NCBI RefSeq assembly: GCF_026196735.1
Contig: NZ_JAPHUF010000007.1
Location: 310,001-374,000, forward strand
DNA: 64,000 nucleotides
Direction of reading: 5' to 3'
Source: Sulfurimonas sp.
Lineage (GTDB): Bacteria > Campylobacterota > Campylobacteria > Campylobacterales > Sulfurimonadaceae
Part shown: positions 1 to 9,826 of the stretch, in pieces
Numbering within the stretch: the first letter of the stretch is position 1
Layout: every line of letters begins with the position of its first letter
The notes under the pieces: model-generated
The model's database searches: none
Told to the model about the DNA's origin: nothing
The model's input: only the letters and a program-made list of their open reading frames with translations
Made by a program: the position numbers and the translations under genes

Positions 1-1087
1 AGATGAGTCGATTGAAGCTGCTGTTATAGAGGCTGTTAAGCATGGTTTGAGTTTTGGTGCACCAACAAAGGCAGAGACAGAACTTGCAGAGCTTGTGGTA
101 TCTATGTTTGATTCTATAGACAAGATAAGATTTGTAAGCAGTGGAACAGAAGCGGTTATGAGTGCAATTCGTTTGGCTAGAGGTTACACGGGTCGTGATG
201 ATATTGTAAAATTTACGGGTTGTTATCATGGTCATAGTGATTCACTTTTAGTTGAAGCAGGAAGCGGGGCAGTTACATTTGGTAATCCAAGTTCACCAGG
301 GGTTCCAGCCGATTTTACAAAACATACACTTTTAGCTACATACAATGACATAGAAAGTGTAAAAAAATGTTTTGCAGATTCAAAAGATATAGCATGTGTT
401 ATTATTGAGCCAATAGCAGGAAATATGGGTCTTGTTCCTGCTGATAAAGAGTTTTTAGCCCAGCTAAGAAAGATTTGTGATGAAAATGGAACGCTTCTTA
501 TTTTTGATGAAGTTATGAGTGGTTTTAGAGCTACAATAAATGGTGCTGAGTCTATTACTGGAACTAAACCTGACATAGTTACTCTTGGTAAAGTTATCGG
601 TGGCGGTATGCCGGTTGGTGCTTTTGGTGCAAGAAAAGAGATTATGGCACAGCTTTCTCCTGAGGGACCGGTATATCAAGCCGGTACATTAAGCGGAAAT
701 CCGGTTGCGATGGCAGCGGGACTTGCAGCACTTTCAAAATTAAAGAAAAATGCATCAGTTATGTCTGTTTTAAATGCGCGCGCAACTAGACTTGTTGAGG
801 GAATGCAAAAAGAGGCTGAGGCTTGTGGAATCACAATGCAGATAGATACAAGAGGAAGCATGTTTGGATTTTTCTTTAATGAAAAGCCTGTTAAAAACTT
901 CGCAGATGCATGTAACTCAGATGCAGCACTTTTTGCAAAATTTCACTCTGGCATGCTTAATGAAGGTTTTTATTTTGCGTGTTCACTTTATGAGACAGGT
1001 TTTATTTCAACTGCAACTACTGATGAGATGATTGAAGATACTATCAAAGCAAGTGCAAGAGTATTTAAAGCGATAACGAATGCCTGA
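1..1087 (+). CDS. hemL: Glutamate-1-semialdehyde 2,1-aminomutase (5' partial)
   Basis: PLP-dependent aminomutase converting glutamate-1-semialdehyde to 5-aminolevulinate in the C5 heme pathway. The reading frame is open from the first bases of the window, and the visible upstream codons ([15 protein letters not shown]) match the family, so the gene begins before the window; the TTG at 47 is not the real start. About 361 of the roughly 427 usual residues are present. The PLP-lysine motif [13 protein letters not shown] lies about 180 residues after position 47, and FDEVMSGF upstream of it is the cofactor-binding Asp region. The stop overlaps the next ATG by 8 bases, so the two genes are probably co-translated. 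Confidence 0.96.
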   Translation, partial: DESIEAAVIEAVKHGLSFGAPTKAETELAELVVSMFDSIDKIRFVSSGTEAVMSAIRLARGYTGRDDIVKFTGCYHGHSDSLLVEAGSGAVTFGNPSSPGVPADFTKHTLLATYNDIESVKKCFADSKDIACVIIEPIAGNMGLVPADKEFLAQLRKICDENGTLLIFDEVMSGFRATINGAESITGTKPDIVTLGKVIGGGMPVGAFGARKEIMAQLSPEGPVYQAGTLSGNPVAMAAGLAALSKLKKNASVMSVLNARATRLVEGMQKEAEACGITMQIDTRGSMFGFFFNEKPVKNFADACNSDAALFAKFHSGMLNEGFYFACSLYETGFISTATTDEMIEDTIKASARVFKAITNA

Positions 1088-1418
1088 AGACAAAGAAGAA
1101 CACACAGAAGAAAAAAAGCCTAAAATAAAACCGATTATTGAGGCTGCTGACAGTCTTTCACTCGGGATATCAATGGTCGTAGCAATTGTTATGGGCATTG
1201 GAATAGGCTATCTTCTTAGAAGTCTCACTGAAATATCTTGGACTTTTTGGATTGGTGTTTTTATCGGTATTGCTGCTGCAATTTTAAATGTATACAAAGC
1301 TTATTCAAAGCAGTACAAGGCGTATGAAGAGTTAGCAAAAGAACCTCGTTATGCAATGAAAAAACAGCTTGATAACAAAGATGACGATGATGAGGATTAT
1401 GGTGAAAAAAACTATTAG
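1080..1418 (+). CDS. AtpZ/AtpI-like F0F1-ATPase accessory membrane protein
   Basis: A 112-residue protein with a charged N-terminus, two predicted membrane helices (about 28-47 and 53-71) and a charged Asp-rich tail. The glycine-rich first helix (MGIGIGYLL) followed by a second helix is the AtpZ/AtpI pattern; members of the family assist c-ring assembly or Mg/Ca handling of the ATP synthase. It overlaps the hemL stop and the start of the next membrane protein. There are no other atp genes in the window, so the assignment rests on domain shape. Confidence 0.75.
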   Translation: MPEDKEEHTEEKKPKIKPIIEAADSLSLGISMVVAIVMGIGIGYLLRSLTEISWTFWIGVFIGIAAAILNVYKAYSKQYKAYEELAKEPRYAMKKQLDNKDDDDEDYGEKNY

Positions 1419-1911
1419 ACTTTTGTTTATAGTTGAGGCACTAATCTTATCTACAAATATAATATCATTTGAATTTTTTATTAATTTACAAATAGCCTTC
1501 CTTAGTAGTTTTTTTATTATTATGGGCTCAATGTATGCTTATAATAAAATGATTAAGACTCAGGTTGCTCAAGATAATATTGATGAACAAAGAGATGTCC
1601 TTGATGAAATAGAGGACCCTCATGAACTTTACGATGATGAACCTATAAATAATACTCCAGTAGAAGAGTTAGATTTAAAGGCCATAGTTAAACAAGAGAA
1701 GAAAAAGATAAAAATTTTAAATATAAAAGATATGAAAAAAGGCGGTAAAGCGAGTGTTTCACTTTATAGACTCGCACCTTATCTATTTTTGATATTAGGG
1801 TTTATCGCGCTCAAAAACAATGAACTATTGAATATTGGCATATATCTTCCATCACTGCTTGTTGGAATTGTTATAGGTTATAGTAGCTCTAAGAGTCTAT
1901 ATAGCACTTAA
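1399..1911 (+). CDS. Hypothetical membrane protein, four predicted helices
   Basis: No family recognised. Two N-terminal hydrophobic helices (about 5-22 and 30-48), a charged acidic/Lys-rich middle (about 55-120) and two C-terminal helices (about 122-165) suggest an inner-membrane protein with a cytoplasmic middle domain. The ATG at 1399 is preferred over the upstream in-frame ATGs at 1369-1390, because those lie within the 3' end of the AtpZ/AtpI-like gene and a GAGG ribosome-binding sequence sits at 1392-1395. The GTG at 1402 is also possible. It is the last gene of the hemL run and ends in a 4-base convergent overlap with the next gene. Confidence 0.6.
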   Translation: MVKKTIRLLFIVEALILSTNIISFEFFINLQIAFLSSFFIIMGSMYAYNKMIKTQVAQDNIDEQRDVLDEIEDPHELYDDEPINNTPVEELDLKAIVKQEKKKIKILNIKDMKKGGKASVSLYRLAPYLFLILGFIALKNNELLNIGIYLPSLLVGIVIGYSSSKSLYST

Positions 1912-2591
1912 GATGTAATCATAGGAATATTGATAGTTACGGATTTTTTGATATCCATGTAAAAGCTTGTGTCTGTAGTTAAAACTTCCAATTCATTTAT
2001 TTTTTGAGTATTGATGTTGTCTGCGGTAACTTCAACACAAAAAATACTATATTTCTTATCTTCAAATTTTATATGCTCACCAACTCTATAAAATATCTTA
2101 GTTAATATTTTTTTGTTTTCTTTAAAACAATCATATGTTTTATTTAAAATCTTTATAAAACTGCTTGAGTTAATAACTACATCGGGTATAGTTGGGTCAA
2201 ATTCTTTAAGAAATTTTATTTTAGAGTTGATAGAATTTGTTGATATGCATAAATCTACAAGTGTATATATATTGTTTACTTCACCGACAGGTTTTGGCTT
2301 GTCTAGTTTAAAAGATGGTGACTGATACAATTTTATGCCAATTTCTTCATCATTTTCGTAACCGACTGTTAGAGCAAAAAATTTATATCGTCCAAAATCT
2401 AAGTCAATAAATGTGGTTTTAAAACCAAAAGAGAAGTTTGCATAAGTGGTTGCGAGGCTAAAAAGTTCGCTTGGAGTGATAGCACCGAGTAAAAATTGCG
2501 CTTGTGCATTTAGTGATATGACTTTGCCGTTTGAGCTAAAGAGTACGAAAGGGTTATAGTCGTACTCTATCCACTGTTGCTCAAAAGTCAT
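1908..2591 (-). CDS. Hypothetical protein with PAS-like N-terminal region
   Basis: A 227-residue soluble protein. The first 60 residues (NPFVLFSSNGKVISLNAQAQ and on) have the rhythm of a PAS domain: a residue run ending in a 'dG.I...N..a' turn and a following helix. No kinase, GGDEF or HTH output domain is present. The ATG at 2591 is preferred; the upstream TTG at 2600 adds only three residues. It lies directly downstream of rpoD with a short spacer and may be transcribed with it. Function unknown; a sensory or structural role is only inferred. Confidence 0.55.
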   Translation of the reverse strand: MTFEQQWIEYDYNPFVLFSSNGKVISLNAQAQFLLGAITPSELFSLATTYANFSFGFKTTFIDLDFGRYKFFALTVGYENDEEIGIKLYQSPSFKLDKPKPVGEVNNIYTLVDLCISTNSINSKIKFLKEFDPTIPDVVINSSSFIKILNKTYDCFKENKKILTKIFYRVGEHIKFEDKKYSIFCVEVTADNINTQKINELEVLTTDTSFYMDIKKSVTINIPMITS

Positions 2592-2603
2592 ATTGTTCAA
2601 GTT

Positions 2604-4454
2604 TTATTCTTCTATGTAGTTTTTAAGTTTTCTTCCAACTTTAGGATGTTTTAACTTTTTAATCGCGCTTGATTCGATTTGACGAACGCGTTCACGCGTT
2701 ACGCTAAGCTCTTTACCGATTTCTTCAAGTGTTCTATCGCTTTCATCGTCCATAATTCCAAAACGAAGTTTTATAACAGCTTTTTCTCTTTCGTTTAGTT
2801 GTTCTAAAACGCCTTCTATTTGAACTCTTAAATCATCTTTTAATATCGCATCTGATGGAGAAAGTGATGCTTTGTCTTCTATGAAGTCGCCAAAACGGCC
2901 ATCATCTTCGCTACCGATAGGAGCTTCAAGAGAGATAGGTTCTTTTGTTATCTTGATTACATTCTTAACTTTTTCAACTGAAAGCCCGACTTCTTCTGCG
3001 ATTGTATCAACATCCGGTTCTTTACCGTGTTCTTGAAGGTGTTTACGCATAATTTTATTTATGCGGTTGATAGTTTCAATCATATGGATTGGAATACGAA
3101 TAGTTCTGGCTTGATCTGCAATAGCACGAGATATAGCTTGACGAATCCACCAAGTAGCATAAGTTGAGAACTTATAACCTTTTTGGTATTCGAATTTATC
3201 AACCGCTTTCATGAGACCGATGTTTCCTTCTTGGATAAGGTCAAGAAAAGGTAGTCCACGGTTTGTATATCTTTTGGCAATTGATACAACAAGTCTTAGA
3301 TTTGATTTTGCCATCTTAGTTTTAGATATTTCAGATATATTTTTACCGCGTTTAATCTGCTCTAAAATGTCAGCTAATTTTTCAGGTTCCATATCAAAGC
3401 TATTTTTTGAAGCTTCTTTTGTTTGAACAAGCTTTTTTATTTCCATATATGTACTAACCATAGTTGCTTCAGGAACCATATTGGCAATATCTTCTTTGTT
3501 GAGATCTTGAATTTTGCTAACAAGAACTCTGTGATTTGCTTTTAGAGTCGCATTAAATAGAGGAAGTTTATATTCCAATCTTTTTAGCTCTTTATCGTAA
3601 CCCTCATCACTTTTAAGTGCAGTCTCCATCGCTTTTACAAGTTCATTGATAAGTTTTGAAGTTGGTCCTAAATCTAGCAGTTTTTCTTTTAAAACAGATT
3701 TTTTAAATGTCACATTTAAAAAATATTGAACTATTTCTAGAGTAAGTTCACCATCTAAATCTTCAGGTGCTTTTTCAGCAAGTTTTATCCACTCTTTTTT
3801 TGCTTTTTCTAAAGCTTTGAAGCTAATAGTGACTTTTTCAACTCTAGTTTTGTCTTTTGCTGTTAATGTTTTTTCTTCTTCATCTTCTGACACCTCTTTG
3901 TCTTCAGCATCATCATCTTCTTTTTCATCTTCAAAGCTTTTAAACAGCTCTTTAACTCTTCTCTCACGGTTGATAAGAGGCTCTTTGTAGTCTAAAATGA
4001 ATTCTATCAGATAAGGAACAGAACAGATTGCATCAATGATGATACTCTCACCACCTTCAATCTTTTTGGATATTTCAATTTCTTCTTCTTTAGTCAGTAA
4101 AGGAATCTGACCCATCTCACGAAGGTACATACGAACTGGTGAGTCTGAACGAGACCATTCAAGCAGTTCATGCTCTTTTAATATATCAAACTTATCTGTT
4201 TCATTATTTTCAAGCATTTTTCTTTGCGCACTTCTTCTAGCTTCTGCTTCTTTATCGTTAAGAAGTTTTGCATGTTCAGATGAAGTGTAGATGCAAGCTT
4301 TATGTTTTTGAATAAGCTTAAATATATTTTTTGCCTGTGCTGCTGTTGGTTGTTTGTCAAAAAGTTCTATTAGAGATTCGTATGTTGAACACTCTTTTGG
4401 TTTTTGATTGGTAAAGAATGTTTCAATAGCTTTGTTGAGTTCTTTAGCTGTCAT
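2604..4454 (-). CDS. rpoD: RNA polymerase primary sigma factor RpoD (sigma-70)
   Basis: 616 residues, the usual size for a Campylobacterota housekeeping sigma factor. In order: region 1.1-like N-terminus, region 1.2 ([16 protein letters not shown]), an acidic Lys/Glu-rich non-conserved insert, regions 2.1-2.4 ([20 protein letters not shown], then [14 protein letters not shown]), region 3 and region 4.2 with the -35-binding HTH ([19 protein letters not shown]) near the C-terminus. An AAGG ribosome-binding sequence precedes the ATG. It is divergent from flgF. It recognises the TATAAT-type -10 elements seen throughout this window. Confidence 0.98.
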   Translation of the reverse strand: MTAKELNKAIETFFTNQKPKECSTYESLIELFDKQPTAAQAKNIFKLIQKHKACIYTSSEHAKLLNDKEAEARRSAQRKMLENNETDKFDILKEHELLEWSRSDSPVRMYLREMGQIPLLTKEEEIEISKKIEGGESIIIDAICSVPYLIEFILDYKEPLINRERRVKELFKSFEDEKEDDDAEDKEVSEDEEEKTLTAKDKTRVEKVTISFKALEKAKKEWIKLAEKAPEDLDGELTLEIVQYFLNVTFKKSVLKEKLLDLGPTSKLINELVKAMETALKSDEGYDKELKRLEYKLPLFNATLKANHRVLVSKIQDLNKEDIANMVPEATMVSTYMEIKKLVQTKEASKNSFDMEPEKLADILEQIKRGKNISEISKTKMAKSNLRLVVSIAKRYTNRGLPFLDLIQEGNIGLMKAVDKFEYQKGYKFSTYATWWIRQAISRAIADQARTIRIPIHMIETINRINKIMRKHLQEHGKEPDVDTIAEEVGLSVEKVKNVIKITKEPISLEAPIGSEDDGRFGDFIEDKASLSPSDAILKDDLRVQIEGVLEQLNEREKAVIKLRFGIMDDESDRTLEEIGKELSVTRERVRQIESSAIKKLKHPKVGRKLKNYIEE

Positions 4455-4541
4455 ATAGAATATACCTTGTGGATGATTTGTATAAGATTTTTCAAAGGTG
4501 GATTATACCGAAATAGTCTTAATATTTACTTCTGTTTATTT

Positions 4542-4556
4542 TGGAACACCCTTTGC
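4542..4556 (+). promoter_or_regulatory. Sigma-54 (RpoN) promoter of flgF-flgG
   Basis: TGGAAC-N5-TTGC with GG at 4543-4544 and GC at 4555-4556, exactly 10 bases apart, one mismatch from the TGGCAC-N5-TTGC consensus. Expected transcription start near 4568, followed by an AAAGGGA ribosome-binding sequence and the ATG at 4592. RpoN control of rod/hook genes is established in Helicobacter and Campylobacter. Confidence 0.8.
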
Positions 4557-4591
4557 TTTATGCTAGAAAATATTGCAGATAAAGGGAATTC

Positions 4592-5416
4592 ATGCAGAGT
4601 GGATATTATAGTTCAGCAGCAGGAATGGTTACACAGTTTAATCGTCTTGACACTATTGCAAATAATCTTGCTAATGTGAATACGGTTGGTTTTAAAGAAG
4701 ATAATGTTGTTGTTGGTGACTTTATGCGTCTATATAAAGAAGCCAGAGATGAACTTCCAAATGCTAATCATACTAAAGAAGCAGCGCAATTCCTAAATAG
4801 AACAATAACTAAAGCACCTCAGGTTGTTGATTCTTATACTAATCACTCTCTTGGAACAATGCAGCAAAGTAACAATCCTTTAGACCTTGCACTTTCAAGA
4901 GAAGGACTTTTCTTTTTAGTTAAGACACCCGACGGAGTAAGGCTTACTAGAGACGGCTCATTTACAAAAGATGATGAGGGGAAGCTAGTCACAAAAGGTG
5001 GATATGAAGTTTTACCTAGTGATTATTTTGATTCTGAGGAGCCAATTAGACTAAGTCAGGGAGACACTGTTCTTGAAATAGATAAAAATGGACAAATGTT
5101 AACAAATGTACCCGGTACAGTAACTCTTACTGCTGGTTCAAAACTTTTTGTAGCGCAACCTGATAATATCGCTCTTCTTAAAAAAGAGGGAGATAACCTT
5201 TACAGATATGACGGTGTAGAAGAACTTAAGAGTTTGGAAGACACCGGAGCAGTAAAGCAGGGTTTTGTTGAAAAAAGCAATGTAAATGCTGTAAAAATGA
5301 TGACACAGATGATAGAAACAAATCGTTTAGTTGGAATGTATCAAAAAGCTATGCAGGTACAGATGGATGATATGAATAACGACGCAATTAATAAACTAGC
5401 AAACACTAAAGGATAA
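4592..5416 (+). CDS. flgF: Flagellar basal-body rod protein FlgF
   Basis: Proximal rod protein of the flagellar basal body, exported by the flagellar type III system. 274 residues. The N-terminal Flg_bb_rod motif (LDTIANNLANVNTVGFK) and the matching C-terminal motif (ETNRLVGMYQKAMQ) form the coiled-coil D0 domain; the centre carries the LALSREGLFFLV-type D1 segment. It is less similar to canonical FlgG than the next gene, hence FlgF; related genes in this phylum are sometimes named flgG2. A good AAAGGGA sequence precedes the ATG and a sigma-54 promoter lies upstream. Confidence 0.88.
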   Translation: MQSGYYSSAAGMVTQFNRLDTIANNLANVNTVGFKEDNVVVGDFMRLYKEARDELPNANHTKEAAQFLNRTITKAPQVVDSYTNHSLGTMQQSNNPLDLALSREGLFFLVKTPDGVRLTRDGSFTKDDEGKLVTKGGYEVLPSDYFDSEEPIRLSQGDTVLEIDKNGQMLTNVPGTVTLTAGSKLFVAQPDNIALLKKEGDNLYRYDGVEELKSLEDTGAVKQGFVEKSNVNAVKMMTQMIETNRLVGMYQKAMQVQMDDMNNDAINKLANTKG

Positions 5417-5419
5417 AAT

Positions 5420-6208
5420 ATGATGCAATCACTTTATACTGCCTCAACAGGAATGTTAGGGATGCAGACACAGATAGATACAACAGCCAATAATATTGCC
5501 AATGTTAATACAATCGGCTTTAAGAAATCTCGTGCAGAATTTGCTGACTTGATGTACAAAGTTATGGAGTATGCCGGTACTTCAACAAGTGATGTTACTA
5601 AGAGTCCAACAGGTATAGAAGTTGGACTAGGTTCTCGCCCTACAGCTATCAATAAGATATTTTCAGAAGGTTCTTTGAAGCAGACTGACAACCAACTTGA
5701 CATGGCTATCACCGGTAAGGGGTTTTTTAAACTTGAACTTCCGGATGGAACAGAAGTTTACTCAAGAAACGGTGCAATGAAGATTGATGCCAATGGCGCT
5801 ATTGTAAATAGTGATGGCTACATGTTAGTTCCTCAAATGACTATTCCTGAAGATGCGACTAATATTACCATAGGTACTGATGGTACCGTTACTGTTGTTC
5901 AGCCTGGGCAGACACAGGCAACACAAATTGGGCAATTAGAATTGACTAACTTTGTAAATCCGGCAGGTCTTCACTCTATGGGAGATAACTTATACATCGA
6001 AACTGACAGTTCCGGCCAACCGGTAGCGGGTACTCCAGGTGTAGAGGGTTTAGGTATTCTTAGACAGGGCTTTGTAGAACTTAGTAATGTTGAGCTTGTT
6101 GTTGAGCTTACAGATCTTATTACAGGCCAAAGAGCTTATGACTCTAACTCAAAAGTAATCACCACAAGTGATGAAATGCTACAAACTACGAACAATCTCA
6201 AAAGATAA
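5420..6208 (+). CDS. flgG: Flagellar distal rod protein FlgG
   Basis: 262 residues, full FlgG length. N-terminal SLYTASTGM...ANNIANVNTIGFKKSRAEF and C-terminal ELSNVELVVELTDLITGQRAYD segments (each motif shorter than the domain) are characteristic of FlgG, which forms the distal rod. AAAGGA lies 6 bases before the ATG at 5420; the ATG at 5423 is the alternative. It follows flgF by three bases, so the two form one operon. A strong hairpin lies 18 bases after the stop. Confidence 0.95.
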   Translation: MMQSLYTASTGMLGMQTQIDTTANNIANVNTIGFKKSRAEFADLMYKVMEYAGTSTSDVTKSPTGIEVGLGSRPTAINKIFSEGSLKQTDNQLDMAITGKGFFKLELPDGTEVYSRNGAMKIDANGAIVNSDGYMLVPQMTIPEDATNITIGTDGTVTVVQPGQTQATQIGQLELTNFVNPAGLHSMGDNLYIETDSSGQPVAGTPGVEGLGILRQGFVELSNVELVVELTDLITGQRAYDSNSKVITTSDEMLQTTNNLKR

Positions 6209-6225
6209 TAACTTCATATAAATAA

Positions 6226-6250
6226 GCTTGATATTTGTTAAATATCAAGC
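6226..6250 (+). terminator. Perfect 11-bp hairpin after flgG
   Basis: GCTTGATATTT (6226-6236), loop GTT, AAATATCAAGC (6240-6250): a perfect 11-bp stem with a 3-base loop. The sequence after it is only moderately T-rich (CTTCCCTTT), so it may be a weak terminator or an mRNA 3'-protecting hairpin for the flgF-flgG transcript. Confidence 0.6.
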
Positions 6251-6300
6251 AAGCTTCCCTTTAGCAATATCATTTTATAAAACTACAATCACATTTTAGA

Positions 6301-6306
6301 TATAAT
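6301..6306 (+). promoter_or_regulatory. -10 element of the leuD operon
   Basis: A perfect TATAAT 38 bases before the leuD ATG, preceded by an AT-rich stretch without a clear -35, which is usual for sigma-70 promoters in Campylobacterota. An AGGA ribosome-binding sequence follows close to the start codon. Confidence 0.6.
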
Positions 6307-6343
6307 CGCAAAATTAAATTAGAAAATATAGTTAGGAATTTAT

Positions 6344-6856
6344 ATGCAAAAAGCAAATATTGATGGTAAAGTTTGGAAATTCGGTAAAGATATAGACACA
6401 GATTTAATCATAGCGGCTCGTTATTTAAACACTTCAGTTCCCGAGGAACTAGCAAAGCATGTTATGGAAGATGCAGACCCAGAGTTTGTAACTAAAATGA
6501 GTGTTGGGGATGTTATAGTTGCCGGAGAAAATTTTGGTTGTGGCAGTTCGCGTGAACACGCACCAATCGCTTTAAAAGCTGCCGGTGTTGCCGCAGTAAT
6601 CGCACCTACTTTTGCAAGAATATTTTATCGTAATGCATTCAACATGGGACTACCTATCTTTGAACTTAAAGAGAGTGCTGAGATAAATGAAGGTGATGAG
6701 ATTAGTGTTGATATGAACAACGGAACTATAACAAATAAAACTACGGCTAAAACATACAACTTTACACCTATTCCAGAGTTTATGCAAGAGTTAATCGATG
6801 CAGGCGGACTTATGAGTTTTGCTCAAAATGAAATAAAAGCTCAGGAGAGTAAATAA
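6344..6856 (+). CDS. leuD: 3-isopropylmalate dehydratase small subunit
   Basis: Small (swivel-domain) subunit of isopropylmalate isomerase, which interconverts 2- and 3-isopropylmalate in leucine synthesis with the Fe-S subunit LeuC. 170 residues. [19 protein letters not shown] and [15 protein letters not shown] are the family's hallmark segments. leuC is not in the window. The stop codon overlaps the leuB start, so the pair is translationally coupled. Confidence 0.97.
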   Translation: MQKANIDGKVWKFGKDIDTDLIIAARYLNTSVPEELAKHVMEDADPEFVTKMSVGDVIVAGENFGCGSSREHAPIALKAAGVAAVIAPTFARIFYRNAFNMGLPIFELKESAEINEGDEISVDMNNGTITNKTTAKTYNFTPIPEFMQELIDAGGLMSFAQNEIKAQESK

Positions 6857-7923
6857 TGAAAACATATAAAATTACACTTATAAAAGGTGATGGAATCGGA
6901 CCGGAGATAATAGACGAGGCTGTAAAAGTTTTAGACTCTGTTTCTTCATGTTTTGATTTCGATTTTGAGTATACAGAAGCTTTAATGGGTGGTTGTGCTT
7001 ATGATATTGCAGGAGACCCGCTTCCACAAGAGACTATCAATGCTGCTCTAAATAGTGATGCTGTACTTTTTGGGGCAATTGGTGGAGAAAAATGGGATTC
7101 ATTGCCTCGTGAGAAGAGACCAGAGAGCGGGCTTTTAAGATTTCGTAAAGAGCTTGGAGTTTACGCAAACCTTCGTCCGGCAGTTGTGTATGATGAGCTT
7201 ATCAACGCATCATCATTGAAACCTGAGATTATCAAGGGTGTTGATATTATGGTTGTTCGTGAGCTTATCGGCGGTATCTATTTTGGTGAGCCAAAAGGTC
7301 GTACTGAAGACAAAGGCTGGAACACTATGGTCTATACAAGAATGGAAATAGAGCGTATTGCACATCAGGCATTTAAAATAGCACAAAAAAGAAGCAAAAG
7401 AGTTTGTTCAATTGATAAAGCAAATGTATTAGATGTATCTCAGCTGTGGCGTGATGTTGTAACAGAGATTTCTGCTCAATACCCGGATGTAGAACTTTCT
7501 CACATGTATGTAGATAATGCTGCAATGCAGCTGGTTTTAAATCCAAGTCAATTTGATGTTATGCTAACAGGAAATATTTTTGGTGATATTTTAAGTGATG
7601 AAGCCTCTATGTTATGTGGTTCTATCGGGTTGTTGCCATCTGCATCGGTTGGTGAGAAAATAGGTGTATATGAGCCAATTCACGGTTCAGCTCCTGATAT
7701 TGCAGGGCAGGGAATTGCTAATCCGATTGCTACTATATCTTCTGCATCAATGATGCTAAGATATGCTCTTGGAGAAGTTGACGCGGCAGATAAAATTGAA
7801 GCTGCTATAAAAAGAGCTCTTAAAGAGGGATACAGAACAAAAGATTTGGCGCAGTATGATGCCAAAGAAGTTTGTTCAACTAGTGAAATGGGTTCTATTA
7901 TTGCAAACTATGTAGCAAAATGA
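6856..7923 (+). CDS. leuB: 3-isopropylmalate dehydrogenase
   Basis: NAD-dependent oxidative decarboxylase producing 2-oxoisocaproate in leucine biosynthesis. 355 residues. Visible motifs: [11 protein letters not shown] at the N-terminus, LRKELGV/ANLRP substrate-binding arginines, [14 protein letters not shown] (the LeuB-type signature separating it from isocitrate dehydrogenase), the [10 protein letters not shown] and GDILSDEAS metal-binding region, and [15 protein letters not shown] for the cofactor. It follows leuD with a one-base stop/start overlap and overlaps the next gene by 4 bases. Confidence 0.97.
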   Translation: MKTYKITLIKGDGIGPEIIDEAVKVLDSVSSCFDFDFEYTEALMGGCAYDIAGDPLPQETINAALNSDAVLFGAIGGEKWDSLPREKRPESGLLRFRKELGVYANLRPAVVYDELINASSLKPEIIKGVDIMVVRELIGGIYFGEPKGRTEDKGWNTMVYTRMEIERIAHQAFKIAQKRSKRVCSIDKANVLDVSQLWRDVVTEISAQYPDVELSHMYVDNAAMQLVLNPSQFDVMLTGNIFGDILSDEASMLCGSIGLLPSASVGEKIGVYEPIHGSAPDIAGQGIANPIATISSASMMLRYALGEVDAADKIEAAIKRALKEGYRTKDLAQYDAKEVCSTSEMGSIIANYVAK

Positions 7924-8168
7924 AAACATTAACCTTAGCAAATATATATGAACTTCAAGGACTTAAAGAAGAGGCTCTTGATATTTATAAAGAGATTTTA
8001 AAAAAAGACCCTTCTAACGGTGATGCTAAAATTGCTATAAGAAGACTCTCTGGAATGAGAAAAAAGTTTTTAAATGTAAATACACAGATGAAAGAGTTTT
8101 TTTTAAAAATGGACGGTGATGTTGAGTTTAACGAATTTGAAAGGTGGTTATTGAAGTCATGGAATTAA
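7920..8168 (+). CDS. Small TPR-like protein of the leuB-purU cluster
   Basis: 82 residues. The first half ([20 protein letters not shown], then [14 protein letters not shown]) reads as one and a half tetratricopeptide helices; the C-terminus ends [10 protein letters not shown]. The ATG overlaps the leuB stop (ATGA). From memory of the Campylobacter jejuni map, a similar small gene precedes ciaD there (Cj0787-Cj0788), which fits the next gene. Specific function unknown. Confidence 0.6.
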   Translation: MKTLTLANIYELQGLKEEALDIYKEILKKDPSNGDAKIAIRRLSGMRKKFLNVNTQMKEFFLKMDGDVEFNEFERWLLKSWN

Positions 8169-8518
8169 AAGATGTAATACTTTCTACTTTGGCAGAAATG
8201 GAAGATGTAAATAAACAAAACGACGATATAAAGCCAAAAAACAATATTGAAGTTAAGCCAAGAGAAGAATCCAGCCCCGTAATTCAAACAGAATCTCAAG
8301 TTTTTTCTGATACTTTGTTAACAGAAGAAAAAGGTTCTGATAATGAGATGATTTTTTTAAATTCAATGAGAGAAAGACTTCTTGTACTCTTTGAAGGTTT
8401 TCAAGCACCAAACAATACTAATATAGAAGCAAAAGTAGATATGACATTGAATTTTTTAGAGTATATGCTCGTTAGTATAGATACAAGAGTCGAAGAACTT
8501 GAAAAAGGTCATAAATAA
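8159..8518 (+). CDS. CiaD-like domain protein
   Basis: 119 residues: a variable acidic, low-complexity N-terminal half and a conserved-looking C-terminal helical part (residues about 68-115, with RERLLVLFEGF and LNFLEYMLVSIDTRVEEL). This shape and its place just upstream of purU resemble CiaD of Campylobacter jejuni, a secreted protein linked to host-cell invasion; the family is wider than pathogens, and here the ancestral role is probably different. The ATG at 8159 is chosen over the GTG at 8144. The homology is recalled, not computed. Confidence 0.55.
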   Translation: MELKDVILSTLAEMEDVNKQNDDIKPKNNIEVKPREESSPVIQTESQVFSDTLLTEEKGSDNEMIFLNSMRERLLVLFEGFQAPNNTNIEAKVDMTLNFLEYMLVSIDTRVEELEKGHK

Positions 8519-9354
8519 TGAGTCAATACAGAGTGCTTATAGATACAGATGATGAAAAAGGTCTAGTTCATAAAGTATCTACAGTTTTTTACAAAAATGA
8601 CTTAAATATGCTTTCAAACAGCGAGTTTGTTGATAAAGAGAACAATAAGTTTTTTATGAGAAGTGTTGTTGATGGTGATATTGAGCTTAAAAAATTAAAA
8701 AAAGAAATCTCAGAGGCTATACCTTCAAATGCAAATATTGAAGTAATAGAACCAAAGAAGAAAAACATAATCATTATGGCTACAAAAGAGATGCATGCAC
8801 TTGGTGATATTCTTGTTCGTCATGAAGCTGGAGAGCTTGAAGCAAATATACTTGCTGTAATATCTAACTATGATGATTTAGAATCTTTTGTAAAAAAGTT
8901 TGATATTCCTTTTATTACAATTTCACATGTAGGTTTAGACAGAGCAACACATGAGAGTAAAATACTTGAATGTTTAGCAGGATACAAAGATATTGACTAT
9001 ATTGTTTTAGCAAAATATATGAGAATTTTAACTCCTAGGTTTGTAGAAGCTTATGAAGATAAAATAATCAATATCCACCACTCATTTTTACCTGCTTTTA
9101 TTGGTGCAAATCCTTATAAACAGGCTTATGATAGAGGTGTTAAGATTATTGGTGCTACATCGCATTTTGTAAACAATAACCTTGATGAAGGTCCGATTAT
9201 AGCTCAAGAAGTTATACATGTAGACCATGCTTATGGCTGGAAAGATATGCAGCGCTCCGGTAAAGATGTGGAAAAAGTAGTCCTTTCGCGTGCTTTAAAA
9301 TTAGCACTCGAAGATAGAATTTTTGTATATGCCAACAAGACTGTAATCTTTTAA
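8518..9354 (+). CDS. purU: Formyltetrahydrofolate deformylase
   Basis: Hydrolyses 10-formyl-THF to formate and THF, balancing one-carbon pools. 278 residues: an N-terminal ACT domain (about 1-80, LIDTDDEKGLVHKVSTVFY) and a C-terminal formyltransferase fold with INIHHSFLPAFIGANPYKQA and GATSHFVNNNLDEGPIIAQE, which carry the catalytic Asn/His/Asp set. The start overlaps the preceding stop (TAATG). Confidence 0.96.
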   Translation: MSQYRVLIDTDDEKGLVHKVSTVFYKNDLNMLSNSEFVDKENNKFFMRSVVDGDIELKKLKKEISEAIPSNANIEVIEPKKKNIIIMATKEMHALGDILVRHEAGELEANILAVISNYDDLESFVKKFDIPFITISHVGLDRATHESKILECLAGYKDIDYIVLAKYMRILTPRFVEAYEDKIINIHHSFLPAFIGANPYKQAYDRGVKIIGATSHFVNNNLDEGPIIAQEVIHVDHAYGWKDMQRSGKDVEKVVLSRALKLALEDRIFVYANKTVIF

Positions 9355-9355
9355 C

Positions 9356-9826
9356 ATGTCGTTTAACCTTGTTCTTGTAAACCCACAAATACCAAATAAT
9401 ACCGGTGCTATTGGACGATTGTGTGTAAATGCCGGTGCATCTTTGCATATTATCAAACCAATAGCCTTTGATATTGATGAAAAAGCAGTAAGGCGAGCCG
9501 GCTTAGATTATTGGGAGAAACTGGACTTACATGTATGGGAGTCAATTGATGAATTTTTTCAAAAGAATGAAATAACCACAAATGCTCATTTTGCAACAAC
9601 TAAAACAGATAGACCATACTTTGAAGCAGAGTTTAAAGAGGGTGATTTTATATTTTTTGGTAGTGAAACAGCAGGAATTCCTGAGGATATTTTAAATGCA
9701 TACAAAGAGCAAAATATCACTATACCAATGACTAAAGACGGTAGAAGTCTAAATCTCGCTATAAGTACAGGTATAGTTCTTTATGATGCAGTCAGACAAA
9801 ATTACTCTACATTTGGAGACAGTTGA
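9356..9826 (+). CDS. trmL: tRNA (cytidine/uridine-34 2'-O)-methyltransferase TrmL
   Basis: SPOUT-class methyltransferase that 2'-O-methylates the wobble base of tRNA-Leu isoacceptors. 156 residues, the usual compact size without an extra RNA-binding domain. Motifs: LVNPQIPNNTGAIGRLC at the N-terminus, FFGSETAGIPEDIL and IPMTKDGRSLNLAISTGIVLYD forming the knotted SAM site. It follows purU by one base and its stop overlaps the next small ORF. Confidence 0.95.
   Translation: MSFNLVLVNPQIPNNTGAIGRLCVNAGASLHIIKPIAFDIDEKAVRRAGLDYWEKLDLHVWESIDEFFQKNEITTNAHFATTKTDRPYFEAEFKEGDFIFFGSETAGIPEDILNAYKEQNITIPMTKDGRSLNLAISTGIVLYDAVRQNYSTFGDS

Noticed and set aside
232..576. Long ORF opposite hemL
   Set aside because: It is the antisense shadow of a well-conserved gene and has no family resemblance; the same applies to the other antisense frames inside genes.
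47..1087. hemL starting at the TTG at 47
   Set aside because: The upstream codons in the window continue the family sequence, so the gene begins before the window.
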